A stretch of 64,000 bases of DNA from Duganella sp. 1224 (GCF_013408245.1 NZ_JACBYS010000001.1:2480001-2544000), one strand, 5' to 3'; shown: positions 1-8,983, numbered from the stretch's first letter. Program-made: numbers and translations. The notes: generated by a model not told the origin, from the sequence alone.

Positions 1-1539
1 GATCGACAGCTGCGGATTGGCGCCGATCGCGGTCGGGAACAGCGAGCCGTCGTGTACTGACAGGTTCGTCAGGCCGTGATAGCGGCCGCGCGCGCTGGTC
101 ACGCCCAGCCGGTCGTCGTCGGCCATGCCGCAGCCGCCCATCACGTGCGCCGACACCACCCGCGTTTGCAGCGGCTTCAGCGGCAGCGCGTTGATGGCGG
201 CGCGCGCCTGCGCCCAGCTGCCGTAGGCTGCGGCGCGCTCGTGCACCGGCGTCACGCTGCGCGCGCCGGCGGCAAACTGGATCTCTGCCATGCTCAGCAG
301 CGCGCGCCGCACGCCGTCCCACAGCGCCGCGCTGAACGGATAGTCGAGCACCGGCGCGCCATGCGCCAAGGCCACGCTGCCGCCCGGCGCCTCCGGGTGA
401 AAACCGTCGCGCAGCAGCGCCAGCAAGGCATGCACGTGCGGGAACTGCTGCATCATGCGCGCGTGCTGCGCGCCGAAGCCGGCCATCGTGGTCGAGAACA
501 GCAGCGGATGCAGCGGCGGCGCCTCCAGCTTGTAGCCGATCGGGCCGTCGATGCGCCCGGTGTGCAGGAAGTGGTCCGAGTACACCGTCTGCGGCGCGCC
601 GACGTAGCCGTCCACGCGCTGCGCGAAGACGGCGGCCGAGATCACGGTCGGATGCAGAAAGGTGCGCTTGCCCAGCAGGCCGTGCGGATCGGGCGCGGTC
701 GAGCGCAGCAGCAGCGCCGGCGTGTTGATGGCGCCGCCGGCCAGCACGAAGTGGCGCGCGCGCAGCGTCAGGCGCTGGCCGTTCGGGCTCAGCCCGTCCT
801 CGGCCAGCGCCACGCAGGCCAGCTCGGTCACGCGGTCGTTGCGGATCACCAGCCGCTCGGCGCGCACGCGCGTCAGCAGCCGCGCGCCGTGCCGCAGGGC
901 CGACGGAATCGTCGTCACCAGCATCGACTGCTTGGCGTTGGTCGGGCAGCCCATGCCGCAGTAGCCGAGGTTCCAGCAGCCGTTGACGTTGCGCCGTATC
1001 AGCGCGGTGGGAATGCCGAGCGCGGCGGCGCCACGGCGCAGCAGGTCGTTGTTCTCGTTGGGCGGCGTCGGCCAGTCGCTGATGTGCAGGCGCTGTTCCA
1101 TCATGCCGAACCATGGCGCCAGCGCTTCCGGCGTGTAGTCGCTCAAGCCGAAATGCTGATTCCAGTAGCGCAGCGTACTGTCCGGCGTGCGGAAGCTGCT
1201 GGTCCAGTTGACGGTGGTGCTGCCGCCGACGGTGCGGCCCTGCAGGATGGTGATGCTCTTGTCGCGGGTCTTGCGCGCGGCCGATTCCTGGTACAGCGAC
1301 GGGTAGGCCTCGGCCTCGCGCATCTTGAAATCGCGCGACGACTTCAGCGCGCCCTCCTCCACGATGATGACCTTCAGGCCGGACAGCGCCAGGATCTCGG
1401 CGCTGACGCCGCCGCCGGCGCCGCTGCCGACGATGACCACGTCCGCCTCCAGCGTCTGGTCGGCGCTCAGCCGCGCGCCGTCGCTGACCTGCCAGCCGGC
1501 CGCCAGGCCGGCCGCGATCGGATCGGGAATGAGGCTCAT
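1..1539 (-). CDS. GMC family FAD-dependent oxidoreductase (3' end beyond window)
   Basis: Flavin-dependent alcohol or sugar-type oxidoreductase of the glucose-methanol-choline family. 513 codons are visible and the frame leaves the left edge open. Residues about 33-44 carry the FAD-binding Rossmann motif VIVGSGAGGG, a mid-protein cysteine-rich stretch reads GYCGMGCPTNAKQS, and near the edge are HVMGGCGMA and HDGSLFPTAIGANPQ, the usual C-terminal catalytic block. Only a few tens of residues are therefore probably missing. The ATG overlaps the stop of the upstream gene by 4 bases, so the two are translationally coupled. The protein has no signal peptide of its own, while its partner has a Tat signal, which suggests export as a folded complex. 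The substrate cannot be told from sequence. Confidence 0.9.
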   Translation of the reverse strand, partial: MSLIPDPIAAGLAAGWQVSDGARLSADQTLEADVVIVGSGAGGGVSAEILALSGLKVIIVEEGALKSSRDFKMREAEAYPSLYQESAARKTRDKSITILQGRTVGGSTTVNWTSSFRTPDSTLRYWNQHFGLSDYTPEALAPWFGMMEQRLHISDWPTPPNENNDLLRRGAAALGIPTALIRRNVNGCWNLGYCGMGCPTNAKQSMLVTTIPSALRHGARLLTRVRAERLVIRNDRVTELACVALAEDGLSPNGQRLTLRARHFVLAGGAINTPALLLRSTAPDPHGLLGKRTFLHPTVISAAVFAQRVDGYVGAPQTVYSDHFLHTGRIDGPIGYKLEAPPLHPLLFSTTMAGFGAQHARMMQQFPHVHALLALLRDGFHPEAPGGSVALAHGAPVLDYPFSAALWDGVRRALLSMAEIQFAAGARSVTPVHERAAAYGSWAQARAAINALPLKPLQTRVVSAHVMGGCGMADDDRLGVTSARGRYHGLTNLSVHDGSLFPTAIGANPQLSI

Positions 1540-2063
1540 GCCAGCAGCTCCTTCACCGGTCCCGGATAGCCGATCGATGGCCAGGTCGATGGATCGGCGT
1601 ACCAGGCGCCGATGATCAGGTCGTGCAGCGCATGGTAGGCCACCTGCGGCGTTTGCAGGCTGTGCGTGCGCCAGTGGTCGAGAAAGGCCGCCACCTGGCG
1701 CGGATCGGCCTGCTCCCAGCCGCCGGCGACGCCGGCCAGCAGCCGCCGCACCGGCCCCAGCGCCAGCAGGCCGAACAGGTCCTGCACCTCTTGCTGCGTC
1801 GCCAGCGGCAGCCCGCGCACGGCGTCGCGCACGCGCTGGCTGGCAGCGCGCAGCGCGTCGGCGCGGGCCGCGTCCGCGGCTGGCAGCACCGGCCCCAGCA
1901 TGACCGGGATGATGGCGTGCAGCACCGCCAGGGCCGGGCCGTCAAGGGCGAAGCGGTGCGGCGAAGCGGCCGGGTTGGCCAGGCGATAGAGGGCGCCGCC
2001 GGCTGCGAGCGTACACGCGCCGGCCACGCCGATCTTCAGGAAAGATCTGCGGGATGATTGCAT
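1536..2063 (-). CDS. Tat-signal small subunit partner of the GMC oxidoreductase
   Basis: 175-residue protein opening with a twin-arginine signal (SRRSFLKIG, then a hydrophobic, Ala-rich stretch to about residue 32). The rest is a small soluble domain with no cofactor motif I recognise. Position and size match the small subunits that accompany membrane or periplasmic GMC dehydrogenases (gluconate 2-dehydrogenase subunit 3-like), which carry the large FAD subunit through the Tat system. It overlaps the GMC gene by 4 bases (ATGA). The family assignment is inferred mainly from context; the Tat signal is seen directly. Confidence 0.75.
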   Translation of the reverse strand: MQSSRRSFLKIGVAGACTLAAGGALYRLANPAASPHRFALDGPALAVLHAIIPVMLGPVLPAADAARADALRAASQRVRDAVRGLPLATQQEVQDLFGLLALGPVRRLLAGVAGGWEQADPRQVAAFLDHWRTHSLQTPQVAYHALHDLIIGAWYADPSTWPSIGYPGPVKELLA

Positions 2064-2144
2064 TGTCTCCGTCCATTTTTATGGTTTTTTGCAGTGTAAG
2101 CGAAAGCGCCTGCGCGCTTGCCGGCAAAAAATAGAGGAGCGCGT

Positions 2145-2579
2145 CTAAGTTGCCACCACCGCCGGCAGATAGCCGTCGCAGAATTCCTGCGGCATGCGGC
2201 GCGCGCGGCCGCTGCTGATCTCGATGCACACCAGCTGCCAGCGGCCACGCAGCACGGTGGCGCCGTCGCTGGCGCGCAGCAACTGAAAGCGGCGTTCCAT
2301 GTTGAGCTTGCCGTCGGTGCTGTACAGCCAGGTGCCGAGGACCAGCTGCTCGCCGGCGGCGGTCGGCAGCAGATAGTCGTATTCGGAGCGGCGGATCGCC
2401 ATCGCCCGGTCGAGCCGGCGGTAGTCGGCCAGGCACAGGCCCAGCGCCTCCGAGTGCGCCCAGCCGGCTTTTTCGCACCACTGCACGTAGACGGCGTTGT
2501 TGGTGTGGTCCAGCCCGTCGATGTCGGCGGCCGCGGGCGACAGTGCCAGGGTGAACGGCTGCGGATGGTCCCAGTTCAT
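2145..2579 (-). CDS. Acyl-CoA thioesterase, 4-hydroxybenzoyl-CoA thioesterase (YbgC) type
   Basis: 144-residue hotdog-fold thioesterase expected to hydrolyse acyl-CoA esters in the cytoplasm. The N-terminal block DIDGLDHTNNAVYVQW matches the family signature (D-x-x-x-H-x-N-N-x-x-Y), in which the Asp or His region forms the active site, and the length is typical. The ATG overlaps the stop of trmJ by 4 bases, so it is probably translated with it. A substrate cannot be assigned. Confidence 0.85.
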   Translation of the reverse strand: MNWDHPQPFTLALSPAAADIDGLDHTNNAVYVQWCEKAGWAHSEALGLCLADYRRLDRAMAIRRSEYDYLLPTAAGEQLVLGTWLYSTDGKLNMERRFQLLRASDGATVLRGRWQLVCIEISSGRARRMPQEFCDGYLPAVVAT

Positions 2580-3373
2580 GGCCCGTCCTTGCCGGCGCGG
2601 CCGTGCATGTGGCGGGCGATGCCGCGCAGGATGTTGACCTCCTCCTTCTCCAGCTGGGCGCGCGCGAACAGGCGCTTCAGGCGCGGCATCAGCTTGCGCG
2701 GGTTGCTGGCGTCGAGGAAGCCGATCGCCACCAGCGCCTGCTCCAGGTGCGCGTACATGCCCTCGATCTGCTCGATGCTGGCGGCCTCGCCGTGAAAGCC
2801 GACCTCGCTGGCGTCACCGACCGGCAGGCGCGGCGTGTGGATCACGCCGGCCCCCTCCAGCACCGCCATGCGGCACTCGTAGGCCAGCACCTGGGCCGCC
2901 TGCGACAGGTTCAGCGACGAATACTCGGGATTGGCGGGAATGTTGATCAACACATTACATTTTTCCACCAGCTCGTTGGGCAGGCCGAAGCGCTCATTGC
3001 CGAAGATCAGCGCCGCGCGCAGCTCCGGCTGCGCCACCAGCTGCCCGGCGATCTGGCGCGGCGACAGCACCGGCGGCGAAAACTCGCGCAGCCGGGCCGA
3101 CACGGCGGCGGCGAAATTGATCCCCTCCAGCGCCTCGGCCATGCTGCCGACCACGCGCGCGCCGGCCAGGATGTCCTGGGCGCCGCTGGCGAAGGCCACC
3201 GCCTCGGGGTCCTGCAGCGCCTGCTCGAAACGCGGCGTCACCAGCACCAGGTCGCTGTAGCCCATGGTCTTCATGGCCCGCGCCACCGCCCCGATATTGC
3301 CGGCGCGGCTGGTCTCCACCAGAATAAATCGCAGATGTTTGAAAAGATGGGTGTTGATTTGGGGCTGGTTCAT
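2576..3373 (-). CDS. trmJ: tRNA (cytidine/uridine-32-2'-O)-methyltransferase TrmJ
   Basis: 265-residue SPOUT-class RNA methyltransferase that would 2'-O-methylate position 32 of tRNAs using S-adenosylmethionine. The three SpoU motifs are visible: SRAGNIGAVARAMKTMG (residues 22-38), IFGNERFGLPNEL (123-135) and IPANPEYSSLNLSQAAQV (145-162), the last two making the knot that binds the cofactor. The C-terminal extension after residue 170 is usual for TrmJ. It is divergent from suhB, an arrangement common in Burkholderiales, and leads the pair with the thioesterase gene. Confidence 0.92.
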   Translation of the reverse strand: MNQPQINTHLFKHLRFILVETSRAGNIGAVARAMKTMGYSDLVLVTPRFEQALQDPEAVAFASGAQDILAGARVVGSMAEALEGINFAAAVSARLREFSPPVLSPRQIAGQLVAQPELRAALIFGNERFGLPNELVEKCNVLINIPANPEYSSLNLSQAAQVLAYECRMAVLEGAGVIHTPRLPVGDASEVGFHGEAASIEQIEGMYAHLEQALVAIGFLDASNPRKLMPRLKRLFARAQLEKEEVNILRGIARHMHGRAGKDGP

Positions 3374-3517
3374 TTAAAATAGCGGAATTGCGCGGTTTCA
3401 AGACATGAGGATTTTACCTTGTCGGAGCCGCCCCGCTCTTTGTCATTTTGTCTCCTGTCGTGCCGCCGGGCTGGAAATCCCCCGGTGGGCGTTAGCATTT
3501 TTATTACGGAATAGCCC

Positions 3518-4312
3518 ATGCAATCTCCCATGATTAACACGGCCGTGAAGGCCGCCCGCCGCGCCGCCGCCGTCATCAACCGCGCTTCCTTCGACCTCGA
3601 TCGCCTGATCGTCACCGAAAAGAACAACAAGGACTTCGTCACCGACGTCGACCAGGCCGCCGAGCAAGCCATCATCGAAGTGCTGTCGAAAGCCTACCCG
3701 GACCACGCGTTCCTGGGCGAGGAATCCGGCGCCTCCGCCAACGCCCACGACGAGGCAGAATACACCTGGATCATCGACCCGATCGATGGCACCACCAACT
3801 TCATGCATGGCTTCCCGCAGTACTGCATCTCGATCGCCCTGTCGCACCGCGGCGTGATCACCCAGGCCATCATCTACGACCCGGTCCACAACGACCTGTT
3901 CACCGCCACCAAGGGCGCCGGCGCCTACCTCAACGAAAAGCGCATCCGCGTGGGCAAGCTGGACCGCCTGAACAATGCGCTGGTGGCCACCGGCTACCAG
4001 ACCGGCAACCCGAAAGCGCTGCACCAGTACCTGGAGATGTACGGCATCATGGCCGAGCGCACCCAGGGCGTGCGCCGCGCCGGCAGCGCCGCGCTGGACC
4101 TGGCCTACGTGGCCTGCGGCCGCCTCGACGGCTTCTACGAAAAAGGCCTGAAGCCGTGGGACATCGCCGCCGGCGCGCTGCTGGTGACCGAGGCGGGCGG
4201 CATTGTCGCCGAGTTCAACGGCGAGTCGGATTACCTGTACAAGGGCGACATCATCGCCGGCAGCCCGAAGGTGTTTGGCCAGATGCTGGGCCTGCTGACG
4301 CCGTTCGCTTAA
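3518..4312 (+). CDS. suhB: Inositol-1-monophosphatase SuhB
   Basis: 264-residue Mg-dependent inositol monophosphatase. The metal-binding signature WIIDPIDGTTNF lies at residues 84-95 (D87, D90), with the upstream acidic pair GEES at 67-70 and the C-terminal PWDIAAGALLVTEAGG motif near 210-226. In Gram-negative bacteria SuhB also joins the ribosomal-RNA antitermination complex; that is family knowledge, not something shown here. It stands alone in its transcription unit, divergent from trmJ, and is followed by a clear intrinsic terminator. Confidence 0.95.
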   Translation: MQSPMINTAVKAARRAAAVINRASFDLDRLIVTEKNNKDFVTDVDQAAEQAIIEVLSKAYPDHAFLGEESGASANAHDEAEYTWIIDPIDGTTNFMHGFPQYCISIALSHRGVITQAIIYDPVHNDLFTATKGAGAYLNEKRIRVGKLDRLNNALVATGYQTGNPKALHQYLEMYGIMAERTQGVRRAGSAALDLAYVACGRLDGFYEKGLKPWDIAAGALLVTEAGGIVAEFNGESDYLYKGDIIAGSPKVFGQMLGLLTPFA

Positions 4313-4339
4313 GCCAGTCAGACAATTTGTTACAAAATT

Positions 4340-4364
4340 AAGGGCGCCACGGCGCCCTTTTTCT
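4340..4364 (+). terminator. Intrinsic terminator of suhB
   Basis: A GC-rich stem, aagggcgcc / ggcgccctt with a two-base loop, is followed directly by a T-rich run, 27 bases after the suhB stop. Confidence 0.85.
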
Positions 4365-4510
4365 TTCCTTCGCGCAACAATAATTGGGCCAAGCTGTTAT
4401 ACTGAAAGCTGCGGCCTGGCCCAGTCCCGGCGCCGCACACTCCAAGAACAATCGATTGCCTGCGACTGGCGCCCTTGGCGGCGACAGGCGGATCATAACA
4501 AAAAGTTAAT

Positions 4511-5869
4511 ATGTCCTTTTCCTCCCTCGGTTTGTCCGACGCGCTGATGCGCGCAGTTGCCGACACCGGCTACACCACGCCCACCCCGATCCAGCAGCAG
4601 GCCATCCCGGCCGTGCTGAACGGCGGCGACCTGCTGGCGGGCGCACAAACCGGCACCGGCAAGACGGCCGGCTTCACGCTGCCGCTGCTGCACCGGCTGT
4701 CGACCGACGCGGTCGGCGCCAAGCTGACCAGCAATACCTCGCCGCGCGCGATCCGCGCGCTGATCCTGACCCCGACCCGCGAACTGGCGGCGCAGGTCGA
4801 GGAAAGCGTGCGCACCTACGGCAAGTACACCAGGCTGAACTCGGCCGTGATCTTTGGCGGCGTCGGCATCAACCCGCAGATCAAGCAGCTCAAGCACGGC
4901 GTCGACATCCTGGTGGCCACGCCGGGCCGCCTGCTGGACCACATGGACCAGGGCACGGTCGACCTGTCGAAGATCGAGATCCTGGTGCTGGACGAAGCCG
5001 ACCGCATGCTCGACATGGGCTTCATCCGCGACATCCGCAAGGTGCTGGCCGGCCTGCCGCCGAAGCGCCAGAACCTGCTGTTCTCGGCCACCTTCTCGGA
5101 CGAGATCAAGGCGCTGGCAGATGGCCTGCTGAACAAGCCGGCCACCATCGAGGTGGCGCGCCGCAATTCGACCTCGGAAATCATCGCGCAGAAGATCCAC
5201 CCGGTCGACCGCGACAAGAAGCACCCGATGCTGGCCCACCTGATCAAGTCCAACAACTGGAGCCAGGTGCTGGTGTTCACCCGCACTAAGCACGGCGCCA
5301 ACAAGCTGGTCGAGCAGCTGGACAAGGATGGCATCAAGGCCATGGCCATCCACGGCAACAAGAGCCAGTCGGCGCGCACCAAGGCGCTGTCCGAGTTCAA
5401 GGACAACAAGCTGCAGGTGCTGGTGGCCACCGACATCGCCGCGCGCGGCATCGACATCGACCAGCTGCCGCACGTGGTCAACTACGATTTGCCGAATGTG
5501 CCGGAGGATTATGTGCACCGCATCGGCCGCACCGGCCGCGCCGGCGCCACCGGCGAAGCGGTGTCGCTGGTGTGCGTGGACGAGCACGAGATGCTGAAGG
5601 ATATCGAGAAGCTGATCAAGCAGACCTTGCCGCGCGACGTGATTCCGGGCTTTGAGCCGGATCCGACCGCGCGTCCGCAGCCGATCCAGCTGCGCAGCGG
5701 CGGACCGGGGCATCGCAATGGCGCGGGCCGTCCCGGCGGGGCGCCGCGCAAGCCGGGCAATGGCGGCGGCAACGGCGGCGGCAAGCCGCGTCCGGCCGGC
5801 GGCGGTAATGGCGGTGGCGGCGCGCCACGCGCCGCCGCGCAACACCGCTCCGGCGGCCGCGGCCGCTAA
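4511..5869 (+). CDS. rhlE: DEAD-box ATP-dependent RNA helicase, RhlE type
   Basis: 452-residue RNA helicase. The Q motif ([11 protein letters not shown], residues 23-33), Walker A AQTGTGKT (45-52), PTRELA, VLDEAD, SAT and the C-terminal helicase block [10 protein letters not shown] are all present. The tail after about residue 385 is low-complexity, rich in Gly, Arg and Pro, as in RhlE proteins that use a basic tail to bind RNA and ribosome assembly intermediates. A leader of almost 200 bases with no gene separates it from suhB. The gene is followed by a palindromic repeat. Confidence 0.93.
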   Translation: MSFSSLGLSDALMRAVADTGYTTPTPIQQQAIPAVLNGGDLLAGAQTGTGKTAGFTLPLLHRLSTDAVGAKLTSNTSPRAIRALILTPTRELAAQVEESVRTYGKYTRLNSAVIFGGVGINPQIKQLKHGVDILVATPGRLLDHMDQGTVDLSKIEILVLDEADRMLDMGFIRDIRKVLAGLPPKRQNLLFSATFSDEIKALADGLLNKPATIEVARRNSTSEIIAQKIHPVDRDKKHPMLAHLIKSNNWSQVLVFTRTKHGANKLVEQLDKDGIKAMAIHGNKSQSARTKALSEFKDNKLQVLVATDIAARGIDIDQLPHVVNYDLPNVPEDYVHRIGRTGRAGATGEAVSLVCVDEHEMLKDIEKLIKQTLPRDVIPGFEPDPTARPQPIQLRSGGPGHRNGAGRPGGAPRKPGNGGGNGGGKPRPAGGGNGGGGAPRAAAQHRSGGRGR

Positions 5870-5888
5870 GCGCCCCCCCCAGCAGCAA

Positions 5889-5941
5889 GGGGTCAGACCC
5901 CGTACGGGGTCTGACCCCGGCAGTTCGCCGTGCGGGGTGAA
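5889..5941. repeat. REP-like palindromic element, copy 1
   Basis: A 30-base palindrome (5889-5918, ggggtcagacccc-gtac-type core) is followed by a short conserved tail ending tgcggggtga. The same layout recurs at 17038-17091 and 43837-43884. All three copies lie outside coding sequence just after a gene end. Confidence 0.7.
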
Positions 5942-6006
5942 CGAACGCCGCCCCACCGGCATTTGGGCTAGGATAGCAACTTCGTCAACGCGCACCCCGC
6001 TATCCC

Positions 6007-6786
6007 ATGCCCAAGTTCGCCGCCAACTTGTCGATGCTGTTCACCGACGCGCCGTTTCTCGACCGCTTCGCCCTCGCCCGCCAGGCTGGCTTTGACGCGG
6101 TCGAATGCCTCTTTCCCTATTCTTACGACGTCGCGCAGATCGCCGACCAGCTGCACCGCCATCAACTGGCGCTGGTGCTGTTCAACCTGCCGGCCGGCGA
6201 CTGGGCCGCCGGCGACCGCGGCATGGCCTGCGATCCGCGCCGCGTCCACGAGTTCCGCGACGGCGTCGCCAGCGCGCTGGCGTATGCCACCGCCCTCGGC
6301 GTCCCCCGGCTGCACTGCATGGCCGGCAAGCTGCCCGCCGACATCGCGCCCGACCTGGCCCGCGCCACCTACCTCGACAACCTGCGCTACGCCGCCCGCC
6401 AGCTGCGGCCGGCCGGCATCGACGTGCTGATCGAACCGATCAACCACTACGACATGCCCGGCTACCTGCTCAAGCACAGCAGCCAGGCCTTGCAGATCAT
6501 CGCCGAGGCCGGCGAGCCCAACCTGTTCCTGCAGTACGACATCTACCACATGCAGCGCATGGAGGGCGAGCTGTCCAACACCATCGCCGCCAGCCTGCCG
6601 CTCATCCGCCACATGCAGGCGGCCGACACGCCCGGCCGCCACGAGCCCGGCACCGGCGAGATCAATTACCGCCACCTGTTCGCCTTCATCGACCAGCTCG
6701 GCTACGACGGCTGGATCGGCTGCGAGTACCTGCCGGCCGGCGACACCATCGCCGGCTTGGCCTGGCGGCAGGCGCTGGCCACATAG
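6007..6786 (+). CDS. hyi: Hydroxypyruvate isomerase family protein
   Basis: 259-residue TIM-barrel isomerase of the xylose isomerase-like superfamily, predicted to interconvert hydroxypyruvate and tartronate semialdehyde. The start MPKFAANLSMLF, the segment FNLPAGDWAAGDRG, the metal-ligand region IEPINHYDMPGY and LQYDIYHMQ are all typical of Hyi/OtnI proteins, and the length is standard. No glyoxylate carboligase or tartronate semialdehyde reductase gene lies next to it, so its pathway here is open (glyoxylate or another C3/C4 acid route). Confidence 0.85.
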   Translation: MPKFAANLSMLFTDAPFLDRFALARQAGFDAVECLFPYSYDVAQIADQLHRHQLALVLFNLPAGDWAAGDRGMACDPRRVHEFRDGVASALAYATALGVPRLHCMAGKLPADIAPDLARATYLDNLRYAARQLRPAGIDVLIEPINHYDMPGYLLKHSSQALQIIAEAGEPNLFLQYDIYHMQRMEGELSNTIAASLPLIRHMQAADTPGRHEPGTGEINYRHLFAFIDQLGYDGWIGCEYLPAGDTIAGLAWRQALAT

Positions 6787-6853
6787 TCTGCGCCCGCGCA
6801 ACACGGAGAGAGCCACCACCGGCAACAATCGTCCCACCAACCGCGGAGTGCCC

Positions 6854-7624
6854 ATGAAACTGTCCCGTTTGTTCCTGATCCTGGGGATGCTGGCCATCCT
6901 CACCGGCTGCGCCAGCAGCACGCCGCGCATGGCGGACGTGCGCACCTTCGCCGCCGAGTCGCCCAAGCTGGGCGCCTACCATGAACTCACCGAGCGCTAC
7001 CGCAATACCTACCAGCGCGAGCAGCCCTTCCTGTCGCCCGAGGCCGACGCCCGCGAGCGCGCGCTGGATGCCCAGCGCCAGCAGGCCTGCGACGATTTCG
7101 TCAAGTTGCAGTACGGTCTGCAGGCCTACATGCAAACGCTGGGCAAGCTGGCCGGCGACAACCGCTACGACCTGGAGGACCAGATCAAGGCGGTCAGCGG
7201 CGGCATCAAGGAATGGCCCGATTCCGGCCTGGAGCCGCGCCACGTCAACGCCTTCGCCGGCCTGACGCGGCTGGTCGCGCGCGGCATCACCGCGCCGCTG
7301 CAGGAAAACGCCGTCAACGACATCCTGCGCGATGGCCAGCAGCCGGTGCAGGAGGTACTGGACGCCATGCGCACGCTGTTGCGCCTGTACGATAAAAGCA
7401 GCGACAACGAGCAGAAAATCGTCATCGGCATGCTGGAGTCGGAGCTCCCCTTCCTCGATCCCAAACGCGACCGCCTGCTGCTGGCGCTCGCCAAGTCGCG
7501 GCAGCAGGAGAAGCAGGCCGAGTACCGCCTGATCGGCCTGCGCTTTACGCTGGCGCGCAACAACCTGGACGCCATCGAGCGGCAGCACCGCGCGCTGGTC
7601 GCGCAGATCCCGAGCAAACCGTAA
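6854..7624 (+). CDS. Predicted helical lipoprotein
   Basis: 256 residues with a lipoprotein signal (hydrophobic run, lipobox LTGC, acyl-accepting Cys19). The mature part is charged, mostly alpha-helical and without a domain I recognise. I chose the ATG at 6854 over an in-frame GTG two codons upstream because a GGAG Shine-Dalgarno sits just before it. Ten bases separate it from the next gene, and the following two genes are on the same strand and close by, so the three probably form one transcript. Function unknown. Confidence 0.75.
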   Translation: MKLSRLFLILGMLAILTGCASSTPRMADVRTFAAESPKLGAYHELTERYRNTYQREQPFLSPEADARERALDAQRQQACDDFVKLQYGLQAYMQTLGKLAGDNRYDLEDQIKAVSGGIKEWPDSGLEPRHVNAFAGLTRLVARGITAPLQENAVNDILRDGQQPVQEVLDAMRTLLRLYDKSSDNEQKIVIGMLESELPFLDPKRDRLLLALAKSRQQEKQAEYRLIGLRFTLARNNLDAIERQHRALVAQIPSKP

Positions 7625-7633
7625 GGAGTGGCC

Positions 7634-8059
7634 ATGGCAAACCCTACTCAGCAAGCCCAGATCGAGGCGCTGGCCGATCATCTGTCGGCCAGTGCCGACG
7701 CGTTGCACCGGCGCCTGATGCGCGCGCTGCGCCAGCCGGCCGCGGACGGCGCCCTGCCCGGCATCACGCAGGCGACGGCGCAGGCGCTGTTCGATGACGA
7801 GGTGGCGCTGCGCCAGCGCGCCAATAGCCTCTATTTGCAGGCAGCGCTGCTGGCGGCCGCCGGCCTCGGTCCGCAGCAGCAGCAACTGCTGGACCTGACC
7901 GCGCGCGCGCAGGACAAGATCGACCGCATCGACCGCCTGAAGGACCTGGTCGACCTGGCCGCCGAGCTGCTGACGCTGGGCGCGGCGGTGGCCACCGGCA
8001 AGCCGGACCAGGTGCTGAAGCCGCTGGAAAAACTCAAGCAGCACATCGAAGCGCTGTAG
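7634..8059 (+). CDS. Hypothetical helical protein
   Basis: 141-residue soluble, Leu/Ala/Gln-rich, almost wholly helical protein with no signal sequence and no recognised domain. The ATG at 7634 has a strong TAAGGAG ribosome-binding site that begins at the stop of the upstream lipoprotein gene, so it is tightly coupled to it. It may work with the lipoprotein and the zinc-finger protein downstream; this is inferred from position alone. Confidence 0.65.
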   Translation: MANPTQQAQIEALADHLSASADALHRRLMRALRQPAADGALPGITQATAQALFDDEVALRQRANSLYLQAALLAAAGLGPQQQQLLDLTARAQDKIDRIDRLKDLVDLAAELLTLGAAVATGKPDQVLKPLEKLKQHIEAL

Positions 8060-8104
8060 AACGATTCGCCGGCTTCCGGGTCCAAGCCGTAAGGAGAGCG
8101 CGGC

Positions 8105-8479
8105 ATGAACGGACTGGATGAGGATCAATGGCAGACCCTGCGCACGCGGCTGGAACACGCGCGCGCCGCGCTGCTGAGCCAGCTGGCGGACGATCTGGAC
8201 CGCGGCACCGACCTGCGCCTGCCGCAGCCGCACGTGGCGGAAGCCTCGCCGGCCGACAACGCCAGCCAGCGCACGCTGCACGCTGCCGTGCACGAGGCGG
8301 CCACGCTGACCGCGCGCCAGCTGGACATCGTGCGCCACGCGCTGGCCAAGTTCGGCGACCACAGTTACGGTTTGTGCGAGCGCTGCGGCGAGGCGATCGG
8401 TTATTCGCGGCTGAACGCGCGGCCGGAGGCGCGCTTGTGCATCAATTGCCAGACGCGGCTGGAGCAAAAGGTCCGCTGA
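8105..8479 (+). CDS. DksA/TraR family C4 zinc-finger protein
   Basis: 124 residues with an N-terminal helical hairpin and a C-terminal zinc finger CERCG ... CINC (Cys91, Cys94, Cys112, Cys115), the DksA/TraR signature. Proteins of this family enter the RNA polymerase secondary channel, but this one is shorter than DksA and I do not see the acidic tip of true DksA, so it may be a DksA-like stress protein. A TAAGGAG site precedes the ATG. It is the last gene of the small operon starting at 6854. Confidence 0.82.
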   Translation: MNGLDEDQWQTLRTRLEHARAALLSQLADDLDRGTDLRLPQPHVAEASPADNASQRTLHAAVHEAATLTARQLDIVRHALAKFGDHSYGLCERCGEAIGYSRLNARPEARLCINCQTRLEQKVR

Positions 8480-8532
8480 GCGCCCCGCCCCGCCCCGCGC
8501 GCGCGTCGTGCGTCATGCGTCACGCGTCATTC

Positions 8533-8614
8533 GTCATTCCGGCGCAGGCCGGAATCCATGCCGAGCATCCCATGGCCAGCTCAGCATGGGTCCCGGCCTG
8601 CGCCGGGACGACGG
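8533..8614. repeat. Paired inverted REP units (BIME-like)
   Basis: Two imperfect palindromes of the type ccggcgcaggccgg face each other (about 8533-8560 and 8586-8614) with a short spacer, between the ends of two convergent genes. The first unit and the reverse complement of the second agree over about 25 bases with few mismatches. The shape is that of bacterial interspersed mosaic elements. Confidence 0.7.
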
Positions 8615-8620
8615 GCGGCG

Positions 8621-8983
8621 CTAGTCGTCGCTGAGCCAGGGCTGGCTGCGGATCTTGGCCACCTGGCGCTGCGCCATCAGGCGCCACAGTTGCAGCGCGT
8701 CGGCCTGCTTCTTGACGGTCATGGTGCGCGGCGAAGCCAGCGCGATCTCGCAATCGCGGTCCGACCACTCGGCAAAGCGCACCGCGCCGCCGCTCGACAC
8801 TTCCATTTCGTACATCAGGCCGTCGTCATAGCCGAAGCGCAGCACCGCGCTGCCGGGCGCGCCGTCCGCCGTCACGGCCTTGCCGCCGTAGACGTCGGCC
8901 AGCGCCGCCGCCAGTTGGGCCTCGGACGGCGCGCTCACGTCGCGCCCATCCGCACGAGTGAGTACCAGCCATGCCTGTGTCAT
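8621..8983 (-). CDS. Hypothetical protein
   Basis: 120-residue soluble protein, mixed alpha/beta, no signal sequence, with the central segment AVLRFGYDDGLMYEMEV and a C-terminal WRLMAQRQ helix. I do not recognise the family. The ATG has a good CGGAGG ribosome-binding site 7 bases upstream, which supports it as a real gene. It is convergent with the zinc-finger gene across the REP pair. Confidence 0.6.
   Translation of the reverse strand: MTQAWLVLTRADGRDVSAPSEAQLAAALADVYGGKAVTADGAPGSAVLRFGYDDGLMYEMEVSSGGAVRFAEWSDRDCEIALASPRTMTVKKQADALQLWRLMAQRQVAKIRSQPWLSDD

Noticed and set aside
4493..5995. Long minus-strand frame opposite rhlE
   Set aside because: Antisense shadow in high-GC DNA; Arg/Gly/Gln-rich with no domain, while the plus strand has the complete helicase motifs.
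6686..8467. 593-codon minus-strand frame
   Set aside because: Lies opposite four well-supported plus-strand genes, each with its own ribosome-binding site; composition is that of an antisense frame.
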